Of a stretch of DNA of 57,516 bases, positions 32,652 through 40,842 are shown in pieces; the first letter of the stretch is position 1, and each line of letters starts with the position of its first letter. The notes under the pieces were generated by a model. It had not been told where the DNA came from. It saw nothing but the letters and a program-made list of their open reading frames with translations, and searched no databases. The stretch spans positions 1 through 57,516 of the forward strand of contig DKJZ01000042.1 in NCBI GenBank assembly GCA_002454975.1, written 5' to 3'. Both the position numbers and the translations under genes were made by a program. This stretch comes from Hylemonella sp. UBA6679. Its GTDB lineage: Bacteria > Pseudomonadota > Gammaproteobacteria > Burkholderiales > Burkholderiaceae_C.

Positions 32652-34790
32652 TCAGGCCGGTGTTTTGGCCAGGTGCTGCTGCGCAAACGCCACGTACCAG
32701 CCCAGACAAGCGGGGTTGGCCATGGCGTCTTGGTTCACCACTTTTTCAAGCGGCTGGCCCAGCATCAATTTCTTGATGGGCAGTTCTTGTTTTTTACCCG
32801 TGAGGGTGCGTGGAATTTCGGTCACGTGCAAGATCTCGTTGGGCACAAAACGCGGCGAGAGGTGCTGTTTGATGGCGTCGTTCAAACGCGCCTTCAAGGC
32901 GGCGTCCAACACCACACCTTCGCGCAGAGACACAAACAGCGGCATGTAACTCTCGCGGCCCAGGTATTCCAGGTCAACGACCATCGAGTCGAGCACTTCG
33001 GGCAAGGACTCCACCGCACTGTACAACTCGCTGGTGCCCATGCGCAGGCCGTGGCGGTTGATGGTCGCATCACTGCGGCCATAAATCGTGCAGCCCACCG
33101 AGCCTTCGTGCGGGATGAGCTTGAGCCAGTCGCCATGGCGCCACACTGCACCTGCGCTGGCTGGCGCGTCACCACCACCGGGCTGACGGCCGTGGCCTGC
33201 GGGGTACATGTCGAAGTAGCTCGACAAGTAACGCTTGTTGCCTTCGTCGCCCCAGAAGTAAATCGGCATGCTGGGCAGCGGTTGCGCGCACACCAGCTCG
33301 CCCACCGCATCGTCGCCCGTGCCCATGACCGGTTGACCTTGTTCGTTCCACGACTCCACGGCGCAGCCCAGCAAACGGCACTGCATCTCGCCGGGGATTT
33401 GCGGCAGTTCGCGGTTGCCGCCAATGAAAGCGCCGGCAAAGTCGGTGCCGCCGGAGATGTTGCACCACCAGATATCAGATTGGTTAATCTTTCTAAACTG
33501 CTCCGTGCCCCAGTTCTGCACCTCGGGGCTCAAGGGTGAGCCGGTTGTGCCCAAAGCTCGCACGCGGCTCAAGTCGCCGCATTGGGTGAGGTCAATGCCG
33601 GCCTTCATGCAGTTGGCAAAAAACGCCGCACCTGCGCCAAAAAAGTTCACGCGCGTGTCAGCGGCAAAGCGCCACAGCGTGGTCCAGTCGGGGGCTTGCT
33701 TGTTGCCTTGCGCGTCGACGGTACGCCCGCCGGGGTTGCCGTCAAAAATGCAGCAAGTGGTGCCGTTGAGCAGGCCGCTCATTTGCGCGTTCCACATCAC
33801 CCAGCCGGTGGAGCTGTACCAGTGGTAGCGCTCGCCCCAGGCGTTGCTGCTGTAGCTGCAGCCAATGTCGTTGTGCAAGACCTTCAAAGCCATGGCCACA
33901 ATGACCGTGCCGCCGTGGCCATGCACGATGGGCTTGGGCAGGCCCGTGGTACCGCTGGAATACACAATCCACAGCGGGTGGTCAAAGGGCAACCACAGCG
34001 GCTCAAAGCTTTGTACTTGCGCGTCGTTTCGCTCGGTAGCCCTTGCAAATACTTGGTAGTCTGCTTCTGAATTGCTAGCAACTGTCACCTTGAAGCCACC
34101 CAGCCCCAGGGCCTCGTGCACCACCACATGGGTGAGCGTGGGCAGGGCCGCACTCATCTCGGCCACCACGCCGCGGCGGTCCATCTCGCGCCCGCCGTAG
34201 CGCACGCCGTCCACCGCAATCAGTACCTTGGGTTCGATTTGTTTGAAGCGGTCGAGCACCGCGGCTGTGCCCATGTCGGGCGCGCATATGCTCCACACCG
34301 CGCCCAGGCTGGCCACCGCCATGAAGGCCACCATGGCCTCAGGAATGTTGGGCAGGTAAGCGGCCACGCGGTCGCCTTTTTGCACGCCTTGCGCGCGCAA
34401 ATGCAAAGCCAGCGAGGCCACCTGGCGGCGCAGCTCGGGCCAGCTCAGCTCGGTGGCGGGCAGGCCTTGCTCGAGCGAGGCTTCGTTGTGGCTGATGAGC
34501 GCGGGAAAACCTGCTGCGTGTGCCTTGTCCACATGTCGAAACACCTGCTGCACATAGTTGAACTGCGCACCCGCAAACCACACCGCACCGGGCATGGTGT
34601 TGACCGCCAAGGCCGCGCTGTGCGGGGTGGGCGATTGCAGTTCAAAGTAGTCCCAAATGCTTTGCCAAAAAGCATCGAGTTCGGTGGTCGACCAGCGCCA
34701 CAGCGCGTCGTAATCTTTGAAGCTCAGGCCGCGTTCTTGCTGCAGCCAATTTTGATAAAGCCGGATCTGGGGAACGTAAGGGGCAGTCAT
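32652..34790 (-). CDS. Acetoacetyl-CoA synthetase
   Basis: 712-residue adenylate-forming enzyme that converts acetoacetate, ATP and CoA to acetoacetyl-CoA, useful for ketone-body or PHB-derived carbon. The N-terminal cap (FWQSIWDYFELQ), the P-loop YSSGTTGLPKPIVHGHGG, NAWGERYHWYSSTGWVMWN, the ISGGTDFAGAFIGGN segment and the catalytic lysine region RTLTGKKQELPIKKL are typical of the family. A Gly/Ala-rich insert (GGGDAPASAGA) sits just before RHGDWL. Forty-five bp upstream of its start ends the co-directional cobalamin adenosyltransferase gene. Confidence 0.93.
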   Translation of the reverse strand: MTAPYVPQIRLYQNWLQQERGLSFKDYDALWRWSTTELDAFWQSIWDYFELQSPTPHSAALAVNTMPGAVWFAGAQFNYVQQVFRHVDKAHAAGFPALISHNEASLEQGLPATELSWPELRRQVASLALHLRAQGVQKGDRVAAYLPNIPEAMVAFMAVASLGAVWSICAPDMGTAAVLDRFKQIEPKVLIAVDGVRYGGREMDRRGVVAEMSAALPTLTHVVVHEALGLGGFKVTVASNSEADYQVFARATERNDAQVQSFEPLWLPFDHPLWIVYSSGTTGLPKPIVHGHGGTVIVAMALKVLHNDIGCSYSSNAWGERYHWYSSTGWVMWNAQMSGLLNGTTCCIFDGNPGGRTVDAQGNKQAPDWTTLWRFAADTRVNFFGAGAAFFANCMKAGIDLTQCGDLSRVRALGTTGSPLSPEVQNWGTEQFRKINQSDIWWCNISGGTDFAGAFIGGNRELPQIPGEMQCRLLGCAVESWNEQGQPVMGTGDDAVGELVCAQPLPSMPIYFWGDEGNKRYLSSYFDMYPAGHGRQPGGGDAPASAGAVWRHGDWLKLIPHEGSVGCTIYGRSDATINRHGLRMGTSELYSAVESLPEVLDSMVVDLEYLGRESYMPLFVSLREGVVLDAALKARLNDAIKQHLSPRFVPNEILHVTEIPRTLTGKKQELPIKKLMLGQPLEKVVNQDAMANPACLGWYVAFAQQHLAKTPA

Positions 34791-34835
34791 GCGCCGAATA
34801 ATGCCATGAACTGCAGGGCTAACTGGAAGCGGCCT

Positions 34836-35393
34836 TCAAGCGTTTTTCATGCGCTCGCTTTTCCAGTACACATCATCGCCACCGTTCATGCGGTTGAGCA
34901 CGCGGGCCAGCACGAACATCAAGTCGCTCAGGCGGTTGAGGTACTGGCGTGGGGCTTCTTTGAGGGCTTCTTCGTTGCCCAAGGCCACCACCGCGCGCTC
35001 GGCGCGGCGCGCCACGGTGCGGCACACATGGGCCAGCGAGGCGGCGCGTGAACCGGCCGGCAAAATGAACTCTTCCAGGCGCGGCAGCTCGGCGTTGAAT
35101 CGCTCCAGGGCCTCGTCAAGCACGATCACCGCCTCGGCCTTGAGCAGCTCAAAGCCTGGAATGGACAACTCACCGCCCAAGTTAAACAACTGGTGCTGGA
35201 TCTCCACCAGCAGCGATCGCACATCCGCTGGCATGTCTTCGCACAGCAACACGCCGATGTGCGAGTTGAGCTCGTCCACATCGCCCATGGCGTGCACCCG
35301 CAGGCTGTTTTTCGAGACGCGCGAGTTGTCGCCCAGCCCGGTGGTGCCGGCGTCTCCGGTGCGGGTGGCGATTTGTGTGAGGCGGTTTCCCAT
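34836..35393 (-). CDS. Cob(I)alamin adenosyltransferase, PduO type
   Basis: 185 residues; makes adenosylcobalamin from cob(I)alamin and ATP. The N-terminal ATP-binding motif TRTGDAGTTGLGD, VDELNSHIG, FNLGGELS and the CRTVARRAERAV...LNRLSDLMFVLAR helix pair are diagnostic of PduO/MMAB. It implies an adenosylcobalamin enzyme such as methylmalonyl-CoA mutase elsewhere in the genome. Confidence 0.95.
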   Translation of the reverse strand: MGNRLTQIATRTGDAGTTGLGDNSRVSKNSLRVHAMGDVDELNSHIGVLLCEDMPADVRSLLVEIQHQLFNLGGELSIPGFELLKAEAVIVLDEALERFNAELPRLEEFILPAGSRAASLAHVCRTVARRAERAVVALGNEEALKEAPRQYLNRLSDLMFVLARVLNRMNGGDDVYWKSERMKNA

Positions 35394-35578
35394 GGCGGTT
35401 CCTGTGTCTGTCTACCCCGGTATTGTGCAATCAACGCAAAGGCAGTGCCTCGTGCATGGCCTCACTGCGTTGAGACCGGATGCTGTGTCACCTAGGTACT
35501 GCCCCCTGTGCAGCGAGGCCAAAGGGCGTCGCATAATGCAAGGCTTGACCCCGCGCATGGATTGCGCCAGGAGACCTC

Positions 35579-37018
35579 ATGAACGCCCCCACCCACGCCA
35601 GCCATTTGCAACCCAACAGCCACACGCCCGTTGTGGCGCAGCGCCCGGTGCCCCCCGAGATGATCGAGGCCCTCAAAGCGCGGTTTGGCGAGCGTTGTTC
35701 CACCGCCCTGGTGGTGCGCGAGCAGCATGGTCGCGATGAGTCAGCCTTCAGCGTGCCCCCCCCCAGCGCGGTGGTGTTTGCGCAAAGCACCGACGACGTG
35801 GCAGAGGTGGTGAGGTTAGCCAACGCCCACAAAGTGCCGGTGATTCCTTTTGGCGTGGGCTCCTCGCTTGAGGGGCATTTGCTGGCGGTGCAAGGCGGCA
35901 TCAGCCTGGATGTGAGCCGCATGAACCAAGTGCTGCGCATCAACCCCGAAGACCTCACGGTCACCGTGCAGCCCGGCGTGACGCGCAAGCAGCTCAATGA
36001 AGAGATCAAACACACCGGCTTGTTTTTCCCGATCGACCCGGGCGCAGACGCGACGATTGGCGGCATGAGCGCCACGCGCGCCAGTGGCACCAACGCGGTG
36101 CGCTACGGCACCATGCGCGAGAACGTGCTGGCCCTGGAAGTGGTGAGCGCCAGCGGCGAGGTGCTGCGCACCGGCACGCGTGCGAAAAAGTCCAGCGCAG
36201 GCTACGACCTGACCCGCCTGATGGTGGGCAGCGAAGGCACGCTGGGCGTGATCACCGAGATCACCCTGAAAATTTACCCGCTGCCCGAAGCAGTGATGGC
36301 CGCGGTGTGCTCGTTCAACTCGCTGGCCGATGCGGTCAACACCACCATTGCCATCATCCAAATGGGCATACCGATTGCGCGCTGCGAGCTGCTCGACGAC
36401 AACACCGTGCGCATCGTCAACCAGCAGTCCAAACTCACGCTGCCCGAAGGCGCGTTGATGCTCATGGAGTTCCACGGTTCACCGGCCAGCGTGCAAGAGC
36501 AGGTGGCGCTGGTGCAGTCGATTGCCAGCGACAACGGCGGCGCCTCCTTCGAGTGGGCCAGCACGCCCGAAGAACGCAGCCGCTTGTGGACCGCGCGGCA
36601 CAACGCGTATTTCTCGGGCATCCAATCGCGGCCAGGCTGCCGCGCCATCACCACCGATGCGTGCGTGCCCATTTCTCGCTTGGCCGAAGCGCTGCTGGAC
36701 TCGGTGCAAGAAGCGATTGACGCGGGCCTGCCCTACTTCATGGTGGGCCACGTGGGCGACGGCAACTTCCACATGGGCTATTTGATTGACCCCAACAGCA
36801 CCGAAGAACGCGACACCGCCGAGCGGCTCAACACCCGGCTGGTGGAGCGCGCCCTGCGCCTGGGTGGCACCTGCACCGGCGAACACGGTGTGGGCCTGCA
36901 CAAACAAGGCTTTTTGATTGACGAAACCGGTGCTGGCGCCGTGGCCATGATGCGCACCATCAAACAAGCCCTGGACCCCAACAACATCATGAACCCGGGC
37001 AAGGTGTTTGCGCTTTAG
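35579..37018 (+). CDS. FAD-linked oxidase, D-lactate/2-hydroxyacid dehydrogenase type
   Basis: 479 residues of the VAO/PCMH family close to GlcD and cytochrome-linked D-lactate dehydrogenase. The FAD domain shows VPVIPFGVGSSLEGH, TVQPGVTRKQLN, DPGADATIGGM and GYDLTRLMVGSEGTLGVI. The cap domain carries FMVGHVGDGNFH and the C-terminus CTGEHGVGLHKQGFL with LDPNNIMNPGK. It oxidises D-lactate or another 2-hydroxyacid and passes electrons to a quinone or cytochrome; the exact substrate is not decided. AGGAG precedes the ATG. Its stop overlaps the convergent toxin gene by four bases. Confidence 0.92.
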   Translation: MNAPTHASHLQPNSHTPVVAQRPVPPEMIEALKARFGERCSTALVVREQHGRDESAFSVPPPSAVVFAQSTDDVAEVVRLANAHKVPVIPFGVGSSLEGHLLAVQGGISLDVSRMNQVLRINPEDLTVTVQPGVTRKQLNEEIKHTGLFFPIDPGADATIGGMSATRASGTNAVRYGTMRENVLALEVVSASGEVLRTGTRAKKSSAGYDLTRLMVGSEGTLGVITEITLKIYPLPEAVMAAVCSFNSLADAVNTTIAIIQMGIPIARCELLDDNTVRIVNQQSKLTLPEGALMLMEFHGSPASVQEQVALVQSIASDNGGASFEWASTPEERSRLWTARHNAYFSGIQSRPGCRAITTDACVPISRLAEALLDSVQEAIDAGLPYFMVGHVGDGNFHMGYLIDPNSTEERDTAERLNTRLVERALRLGGTCTGEHGVGLHKQGFLIDETGAGAVAMMRTIKQALDPNNIMNPGKVFAL

Positions 37019-37296
37019 CCAGCTTCGCTGCGCTTGAGGTCGCGGTAAAAGTTCTCATGCGGGCCAACCATCAGCAGCTTGAGTGTGTCTGAATCTATGG
37101 CCCTGTAGGCCAGCAAACACGGCATGTTGCCCATGCGGAACTTGTAAACCTGTACGCCGGCCAAATCACCCACTTTGGTGTCTCCGGCCTCGGGTCGTGT
37201 GGCGATGGTCCTGACGGCTTCGTCGAGGGTGGCTTTGTGTTGCCCGTGCAGCTTTTTAACGGCACGGGCAAACGTTGGTGTAACAAGGATGCGCAT
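37015..37296 (-). CDS. RelE/ParE family toxin
   Basis: 93-residue basic protein of the RelE/ParE fold: ILVTPTFARAVKKLH at the start, GVQVYKFRMGNMPCLLAYRA in the middle and HENFYRDLKR at the end. Such toxins cleave ribosome-bound mRNA (RelE) or poison gyrase (ParE); sequence alone does not decide. Its ATG overlaps the antitoxin stop by one base (TGATG), giving coupled translation. It overlaps the convergent oxidase gene by four bases. Confidence 0.85.
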   Translation of the reverse strand: MRILVTPTFARAVKKLHGQHKATLDEAVRTIATRPEAGDTKVGDLAGVQVYKFRMGNMPCLLAYRAIDSDTLKLLMVGPHENFYRDLKRSEAG

Positions 37297-37505
37297 CAGC
37301 CAAACTGGTACTCACCTACGGGCTCTTCTTGGTCTGCAATCAAGATATCGCGGATGACGCTGAAAGGCAGGTCTGGGTTTTCTGCAGCAATCTTGCCAAT
37401 CTGAGACCAATATTCAATTTGCTTAGGGACAGAGCGGTGCTCTATCAGTCCGTAGTGCTTGGCAGACTCAACCAAGGTGTCAGACAATTTAACGTTGATG
37501 GCCAT
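37296..37505 (-). CDS. ParD-like antitoxin
   Basis: 69 residues. It begins AINVKLSDTLVESAKHYG and contains HRSVPKQIEYWSQIGKIA, the pattern of the ParD-like antitoxin family with a ribbon-helix-helix-like N-terminus. It should neutralise the downstream toxin and repress the operon. AAGGGG precedes the ATG. A dyad (37514-37526) lies directly upstream. Confidence 0.85.
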   Translation of the reverse strand: MAINVKLSDTLVESAKHYGLIEHRSVPKQIEYWSQIGKIAAENPDLPFSVIRDILIADQEEPVGEYQFG

Positions 37506-37513
37506 GTGAATCC

Positions 37514-37526
37514 CCTTTTACAAAGG
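37514..37526. promoter_or_regulatory. Candidate operator of the toxin-antitoxin operon
   Basis: Arms CCTTT and AAAGG with spacer TAC, eight bases upstream of the antitoxin ATG and covering its ribosome site. This fits autorepression by the antitoxin. Confidence 0.4.
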
Positions 37527-37584
37527 TACATCATAGCCCCAAACGGTCCAAAAAGGAACCTGGCAAGCCGGTAACCATGGGCAT

Positions 37585-38325
37585 TTAAAGGCGGTACAAG
37601 TACACCGGCCGACCGTTCTCATCAGCCTCCACAATGGCCGTGGGCGTGACATCGGGCACCGCAAACTCCAGGCTCACCAGCCAGCTGCCTTTGTTCATTT
37701 GCGCGCGCGCTTTCTCAAAAGCGCGCGGCATGGTCTCGGGGCGTTGGAACAGGTACACCAGGTCAAAGCTGGTCCAATTTTGCGCCCACATGTCGCCCGC
37801 CTCAATGCGTGCCCAAGGGCAGCGGCGTTGGGTCCACCACGCCAAGGGGCGGCTGTGCTCAATGCCGTGCAGCTTAGCCAAGGGGTAAGCCTGGCGCAGC
37901 GCTTGCAAGCCGTGGCCAGCGCCACAACCCACATCCAACACGCGCGCACCGGGGGGCAGCGGCGCGGCCTCAGGCAGCTGGTTGAGCGCGTCGGCGGGCG
38001 TGGGGAACACGGGAGCGTCCTTCCAGGCCTTCATGGGGTAGATGACGACAAGCACGGCCAGGGGCACGAGCCACCCCCACGAGGCAATGCCACTCAAGCC
38101 GCCTGAGTCACCGCCCAAGCCACTGCTGAGCATCCACGACAGTGGAAAGCCCAGGCCGGTGACCAGGCGGCGCCAAATGCGTTGCTGCAACAGGCTCATC
38201 ACCACCCCCACCGCAATCGGCAAGGCCAGCGACCACAGCGAGCTGTAGCCGCTGCGCAAAGCCAAATGCAAGCCCCAGGCCAAGGCCCAGGTGAGCAAGG
38301 CCGGCAGGGGCCAGGTGTTTGCCAT
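37585..38325 (-). CDS. Membrane-anchored class I SAM-dependent methyltransferase
   Basis: 246 residues. The N-terminal half has three to four hydrophobic segments (up to about residue 95). The C-terminal half is a Rossmann methyltransferase with motif I VLDVGCGAGHGLQAL, the acidic HGIEHS motif II and IEAGDMW. The acceptor is unknown. ATG at 38325 is used; another ATG at 38337 adds four residues. It follows parB by about 60 bp in the same direction and could be the end of that operon. Confidence 0.85.
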   Translation of the reverse strand: MANTWPLPALLTWALAWGLHLALRSGYSSLWSLALPIAVGVVMSLLQQRIWRRLVTGLGFPLSWMLSSGLGGDSGGLSGIASWGWLVPLAVLVVIYPMKAWKDAPVFPTPADALNQLPEAAPLPPGARVLDVGCGAGHGLQALRQAYPLAKLHGIEHSRPLAWWTQRRCPWARIEAGDMWAQNWTSFDLVYLFQRPETMPRAFEKARAQMNKGSWLVSLEFAVPDVTPTAIVEADENGRPVYLYRL

Positions 38326-38395
38326 GCTTAAGGCCATTGCGGGGCGCAGACGCTGCAGAAAAAGCGCTGGTGTGGGTCTGGGCTTGGCAGCACCC

Positions 38396-39367
38396 TCAGT
38401 GCGCCGTGCCGCGCAGGCGGTCGATCAGGCCGTTGAGTTCGTCAAGCGAGCCAAAGGAGATGCTGAGTTCGCCCATTTCTTCAATGCGGCTGCCGCGTTT
38501 GACGCGTTTTTTCACACGCACCTCCACTTCGGCCATGAGCATGTCGGAGAGCTCTTCTTCCACGCGCTTCAAATCACGCGATTTCTCTTTCTTGGGCTTT
38601 TGCGGCGTCAATGCAAACTCGGCGCTGAGTTTTTTCACCAGGCTCTCCGTCTCGCGCACCGAGAGTTTTTTGGCGGTGATTTGGTTGGCCGCGGTGATTT
38701 GCGTGGCGCGGTCCAAGGCCAGCAAAGCACGGGCGTGGCCCATGTCCAGGTCGCCGGCCATGAGCATGGTTTGCACCGGGTCAGCCAAGTTCAGCAGGCG
38801 CAGCAAGTTGCTGGCAGCACTGCGCGAGCGGCCCACCGCTTGCGATACCTGCTCGTGCGTGAGGCCAAATTCTTTGATGAGGCGGCTCAGGCCCTGCGCT
38901 TCTTCCAGGGGGTTCAAGTCTTCGCGCTGGATGTTTTCAATCAGCGCCATGGCCGCAGCCGACTCGTTGGGCACCTCGCGCACCAGCACTGGCACGCGGT
39001 CCAGGCCAGCTAATTTGGCCGCGCGAAAACGCCGCTCACCGGCGATGATCTCGTACAAGGGTTCTGTGCATCCAGCCGTTGCCACGTCTTGCTGTTGCGC
39101 TCTCATTTTGAGAGCATCGTCGTCGCTTAAACGGCGCACCAAAATCGGCTGCATGATGCCTTGCGCCTTGATGGACTCGGCCAGCTCGTAGAGCGCGCCT
39201 TCGTCCATGCGGGTGCGTGGCTGGTACACGCCAGGCACCATGTCGATGAGCAGCAGCTCGCTGGGTGCGCCCGGCACGGGGGCCGCAGGCTCGATGGCAT
39301 CAGCCACAGTGGGGCCGAGCAAGGCCTCCAAACCGCGCCCTAAACCTTTGGGTTTTTTAGTGACCAT
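38396..39367 (-). CDS. parB: Chromosome partitioning protein ParB
   Basis: 323-residue CTP-dependent DNA-clamp protein that loads at parS and with ParA segregates origins. In order: N-terminal ParA-stimulating KGLGRGLEALLG, VYQPRTRMDEGALYELAESIKAQG, the CTPase motif AGERRFRAAK, ENIQREDLNPLEEAQ, helix-turn-helix LTHEQVSQAVGRSRSAASNLLRLL, and the C-terminal dimer domain. Its first 11 bases overlap the 3' end of the preceding hydrolase gene in another frame. parS-like sites occur 2.3-3.6 kb upstream in rsmG and mnmG. Confidence 0.97.
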   Translation of the reverse strand: MVTKKPKGLGRGLEALLGPTVADAIEPAAPVPGAPSELLLIDMVPGVYQPRTRMDEGALYELAESIKAQGIMQPILVRRLSDDDALKMRAQQQDVATAGCTEPLYEIIAGERRFRAAKLAGLDRVPVLVREVPNESAAAMALIENIQREDLNPLEEAQGLSRLIKEFGLTHEQVSQAVGRSRSAASNLLRLLNLADPVQTMLMAGDLDMGHARALLALDRATQITAANQITAKKLSVRETESLVKKLSAEFALTPQKPKKEKSRDLKRVEEELSDMLMAEVEVRVKKRVKRGSRIEEMGELSISFGSLDELNGLIDRLRGTAH

Positions 39368-39977
39368 AAGTTTCCTCTTTCAAACGTTGGCATGTGGCCT
39401 GGAGCAGCGCCAGGTCCAAGTCATGCATGAGCAGATGTTGCGCGCCCCAAGCTCGGGCCACATGGCGGTGGTGCGGCACGTCTTGTGCGCTGTGGCAAGT
39501 GGCTGGTTCTGTCGCCTTGTTATCGGGCAGGTGTGCTTGCGTGTTCGCACCTAAAACTTCTGCAGTAGAAACTTCTGCCGTACACACTTCTGCGTGAGAC
39601 AGGCTCAGCACCACGGCCTCAAACGGCAGGGCTTGCAAGGCAATGCGCTGCCAGCTGGGCAGCTGGGCTTGCAAAGCGGGTATTTGGAGGTCTGGCGGGT
39701 TGACCAGCACAGCCCCTTGCACGGCCTGCGTGTGCTGCGAGACCTGGGCCCACGAGGCCACCAACCAGCAGGCCAGGCCGTGGGCGACCAGCAGCACCTC
39801 GGTGCGTGCGGACAAGACCGAGGTTTCCAACTGCATGAGCCAATCGCCGCGCAGCGGGCGTGCATGCTCGTGCTGCGCCACCCAACTGGCGCCCTGCGCT
39901 GCCCAGGCATGAAAGGCCTGCGGCGCAGCCTGGTGCAAACCGGGCAGCAAGAAGACGGCAGGCTGGCGGGCTGTCAT
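39357..39977 (-). CDS. Degenerate RBBP9/YdeN-like alpha/beta hydrolase between parA and parB
   Basis: 206 residues. The N-terminus (PAVFLLPGLHQAAPQAFHAWAAQ) and the DWLMQLE and LVNPPDL segments match the RBBP9/YdeN serine hydrolase family. The nucleophile elbow, normally AHSLG, reads AHGLA, so the catalytic serine is glycine (G67). The usual aspartate-proline and GH-x-N histidine segments are also not recognisable. The interval around residues 126-143 is made of three imperfect five-residue repeats (TAEV) encoded by 15-bp tandem repeats. It begins seven bases after parA and overlaps the parB start by 11 bases, so it is translated within the par operon. Probably non-catalytic. Confidence 0.75.
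   Translation of the reverse strand: MTARQPAVFLLPGLHQAAPQAFHAWAAQGASWVAQHEHARPLRGDWLMQLETSVLSARTEVLLVAHGLACWLVASWAQVSQHTQAVQGAVLVNPPDLQIPALQAQLPSWQRIALQALPFEAVVLSLSHAEVCTAEVSTAEVLGANTQAHLPDNKATEPATCHSAQDVPHHRHVARAWGAQHLLMHDLDLALLQATCQRLKEETYGH
39554..39598. repeat. Three 15-bp tandem repeats inside the hydrolase gene
   Basis: Units AAACTTCTGCAGTAG, AAACTTCTGCCGTAC and ACACTTCTGCGTGAG follow each other without gap. Each unit keeps the frame and encodes five residues. Confidence 0.75.
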
Positions 39978-39984
39978 TTCGCTG

Positions 39985-40773
39985 TTATTTGGCAGGCATG
40001 GCCTGAATGCGGTCGACCATCTCTTGCGCGAAGGCCACAAAGGCTTGCGCGCCTTTGGAAGACGGGTCAAACACCACACCGGGCAGGCCGTAGCTGGGCG
40101 CTTCGGCTAGGCGCACATTGCGCGGAATCACGGTGTTGAAGACCTTGTCGCCAAAGTGGGCCTTGAGCTGTTCGCTCACCTGCTGCTGCAAGGTAATGCG
40201 CGGATCAAACATGACGCGCAGCAAGCCAATGAGTTGCAGCTCGCGGTTGAGGTTGGCGTGCACCTGCTTGATGGTGTTGACCAAATCGGTCAGGCCTTCG
40301 AGCGCGAAGTACTCGCACTGCATGGGCACGATCACGCCGTGCGCGGAGCACAAGCCGTTGAGGGTGAGCATAGAGAGCGACGGCGGGCAGTCAATCAGCA
40401 CAAAGTCGTACTGGTCGTCCACCGCGGCAATGGCTTGCTTGAGGCGCTTTTCGCGTCGCTCGAGCTCAACCAGCTCCACCTCGGCGCCCGCGAGCTCACG
40501 GTTGGCGCCCAGCACATCGTACGCGCAGGCGCCCAGCTTGTCGCTGCGGCTGCGCGCCTCGGCAATGCTGGCAGATTCAAGCAGCACGTCGTACACATTG
40601 AGTTCGAGCGCGCGCTTGTCGATGCCTGAGCCCATGGTGGCGTTGCCCTGGGGGTCCAGGTCAACCAAGAGCACGCGCTGCCCGACCTTGGCCAGCCCGG
40701 CGGCCAGGTTCACGGCGGTGGTGGTCTTGCCCACCCCACCCTTTTGGTTGGCCACACAGAAAATTTTTGCCAT
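39985..40773 (-). CDS. parA: Chromosome partitioning ATPase ParA
   Basis: 262-residue deviant-Walker ATPase. KGGVGKTTT (residues 11-19), LLVDLDPQGNAT, FVLIDCPPSLSMLTLN and VMFDPRITL are all typical of chromosomal ParA/Soj. ATP-bound ParA coats the nucleoid and is released by ParB-parS complexes, moving origins apart. The hydrolase gene and parB follow immediately; a LysE gene precedes by 69 bp. Confidence 0.97.
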   Translation of the reverse strand: MAKIFCVANQKGGVGKTTTAVNLAAGLAKVGQRVLLVDLDPQGNATMGSGIDKRALELNVYDVLLESASIAEARSRSDKLGACAYDVLGANRELAGAEVELVELERREKRLKQAIAAVDDQYDFVLIDCPPSLSMLTLNGLCSAHGVIVPMQCEYFALEGLTDLVNTIKQVHANLNRELQLIGLLRVMFDPRITLQQQVSEQLKAHFGDKVFNTVIPRNVRLAEAPSYGLPGVVFDPSSKGAQAFVAFAQEMVDRIQAMPAK

Positions 40774-40842
40774 TGTTCTACCTCGATGTTCTAGCTGGTG
40801 GCGGCGTAAGCCTGGCCTGTGTTTGGGGCTTGGGTGGCTGCA

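Noticed and set aside
37015..37505. Partition-type parDE function in chromosome segregation
   Set aside because: Despite closeness to parAB, the genes match toxin-antitoxin families; no link to the Par partition complex is visible.
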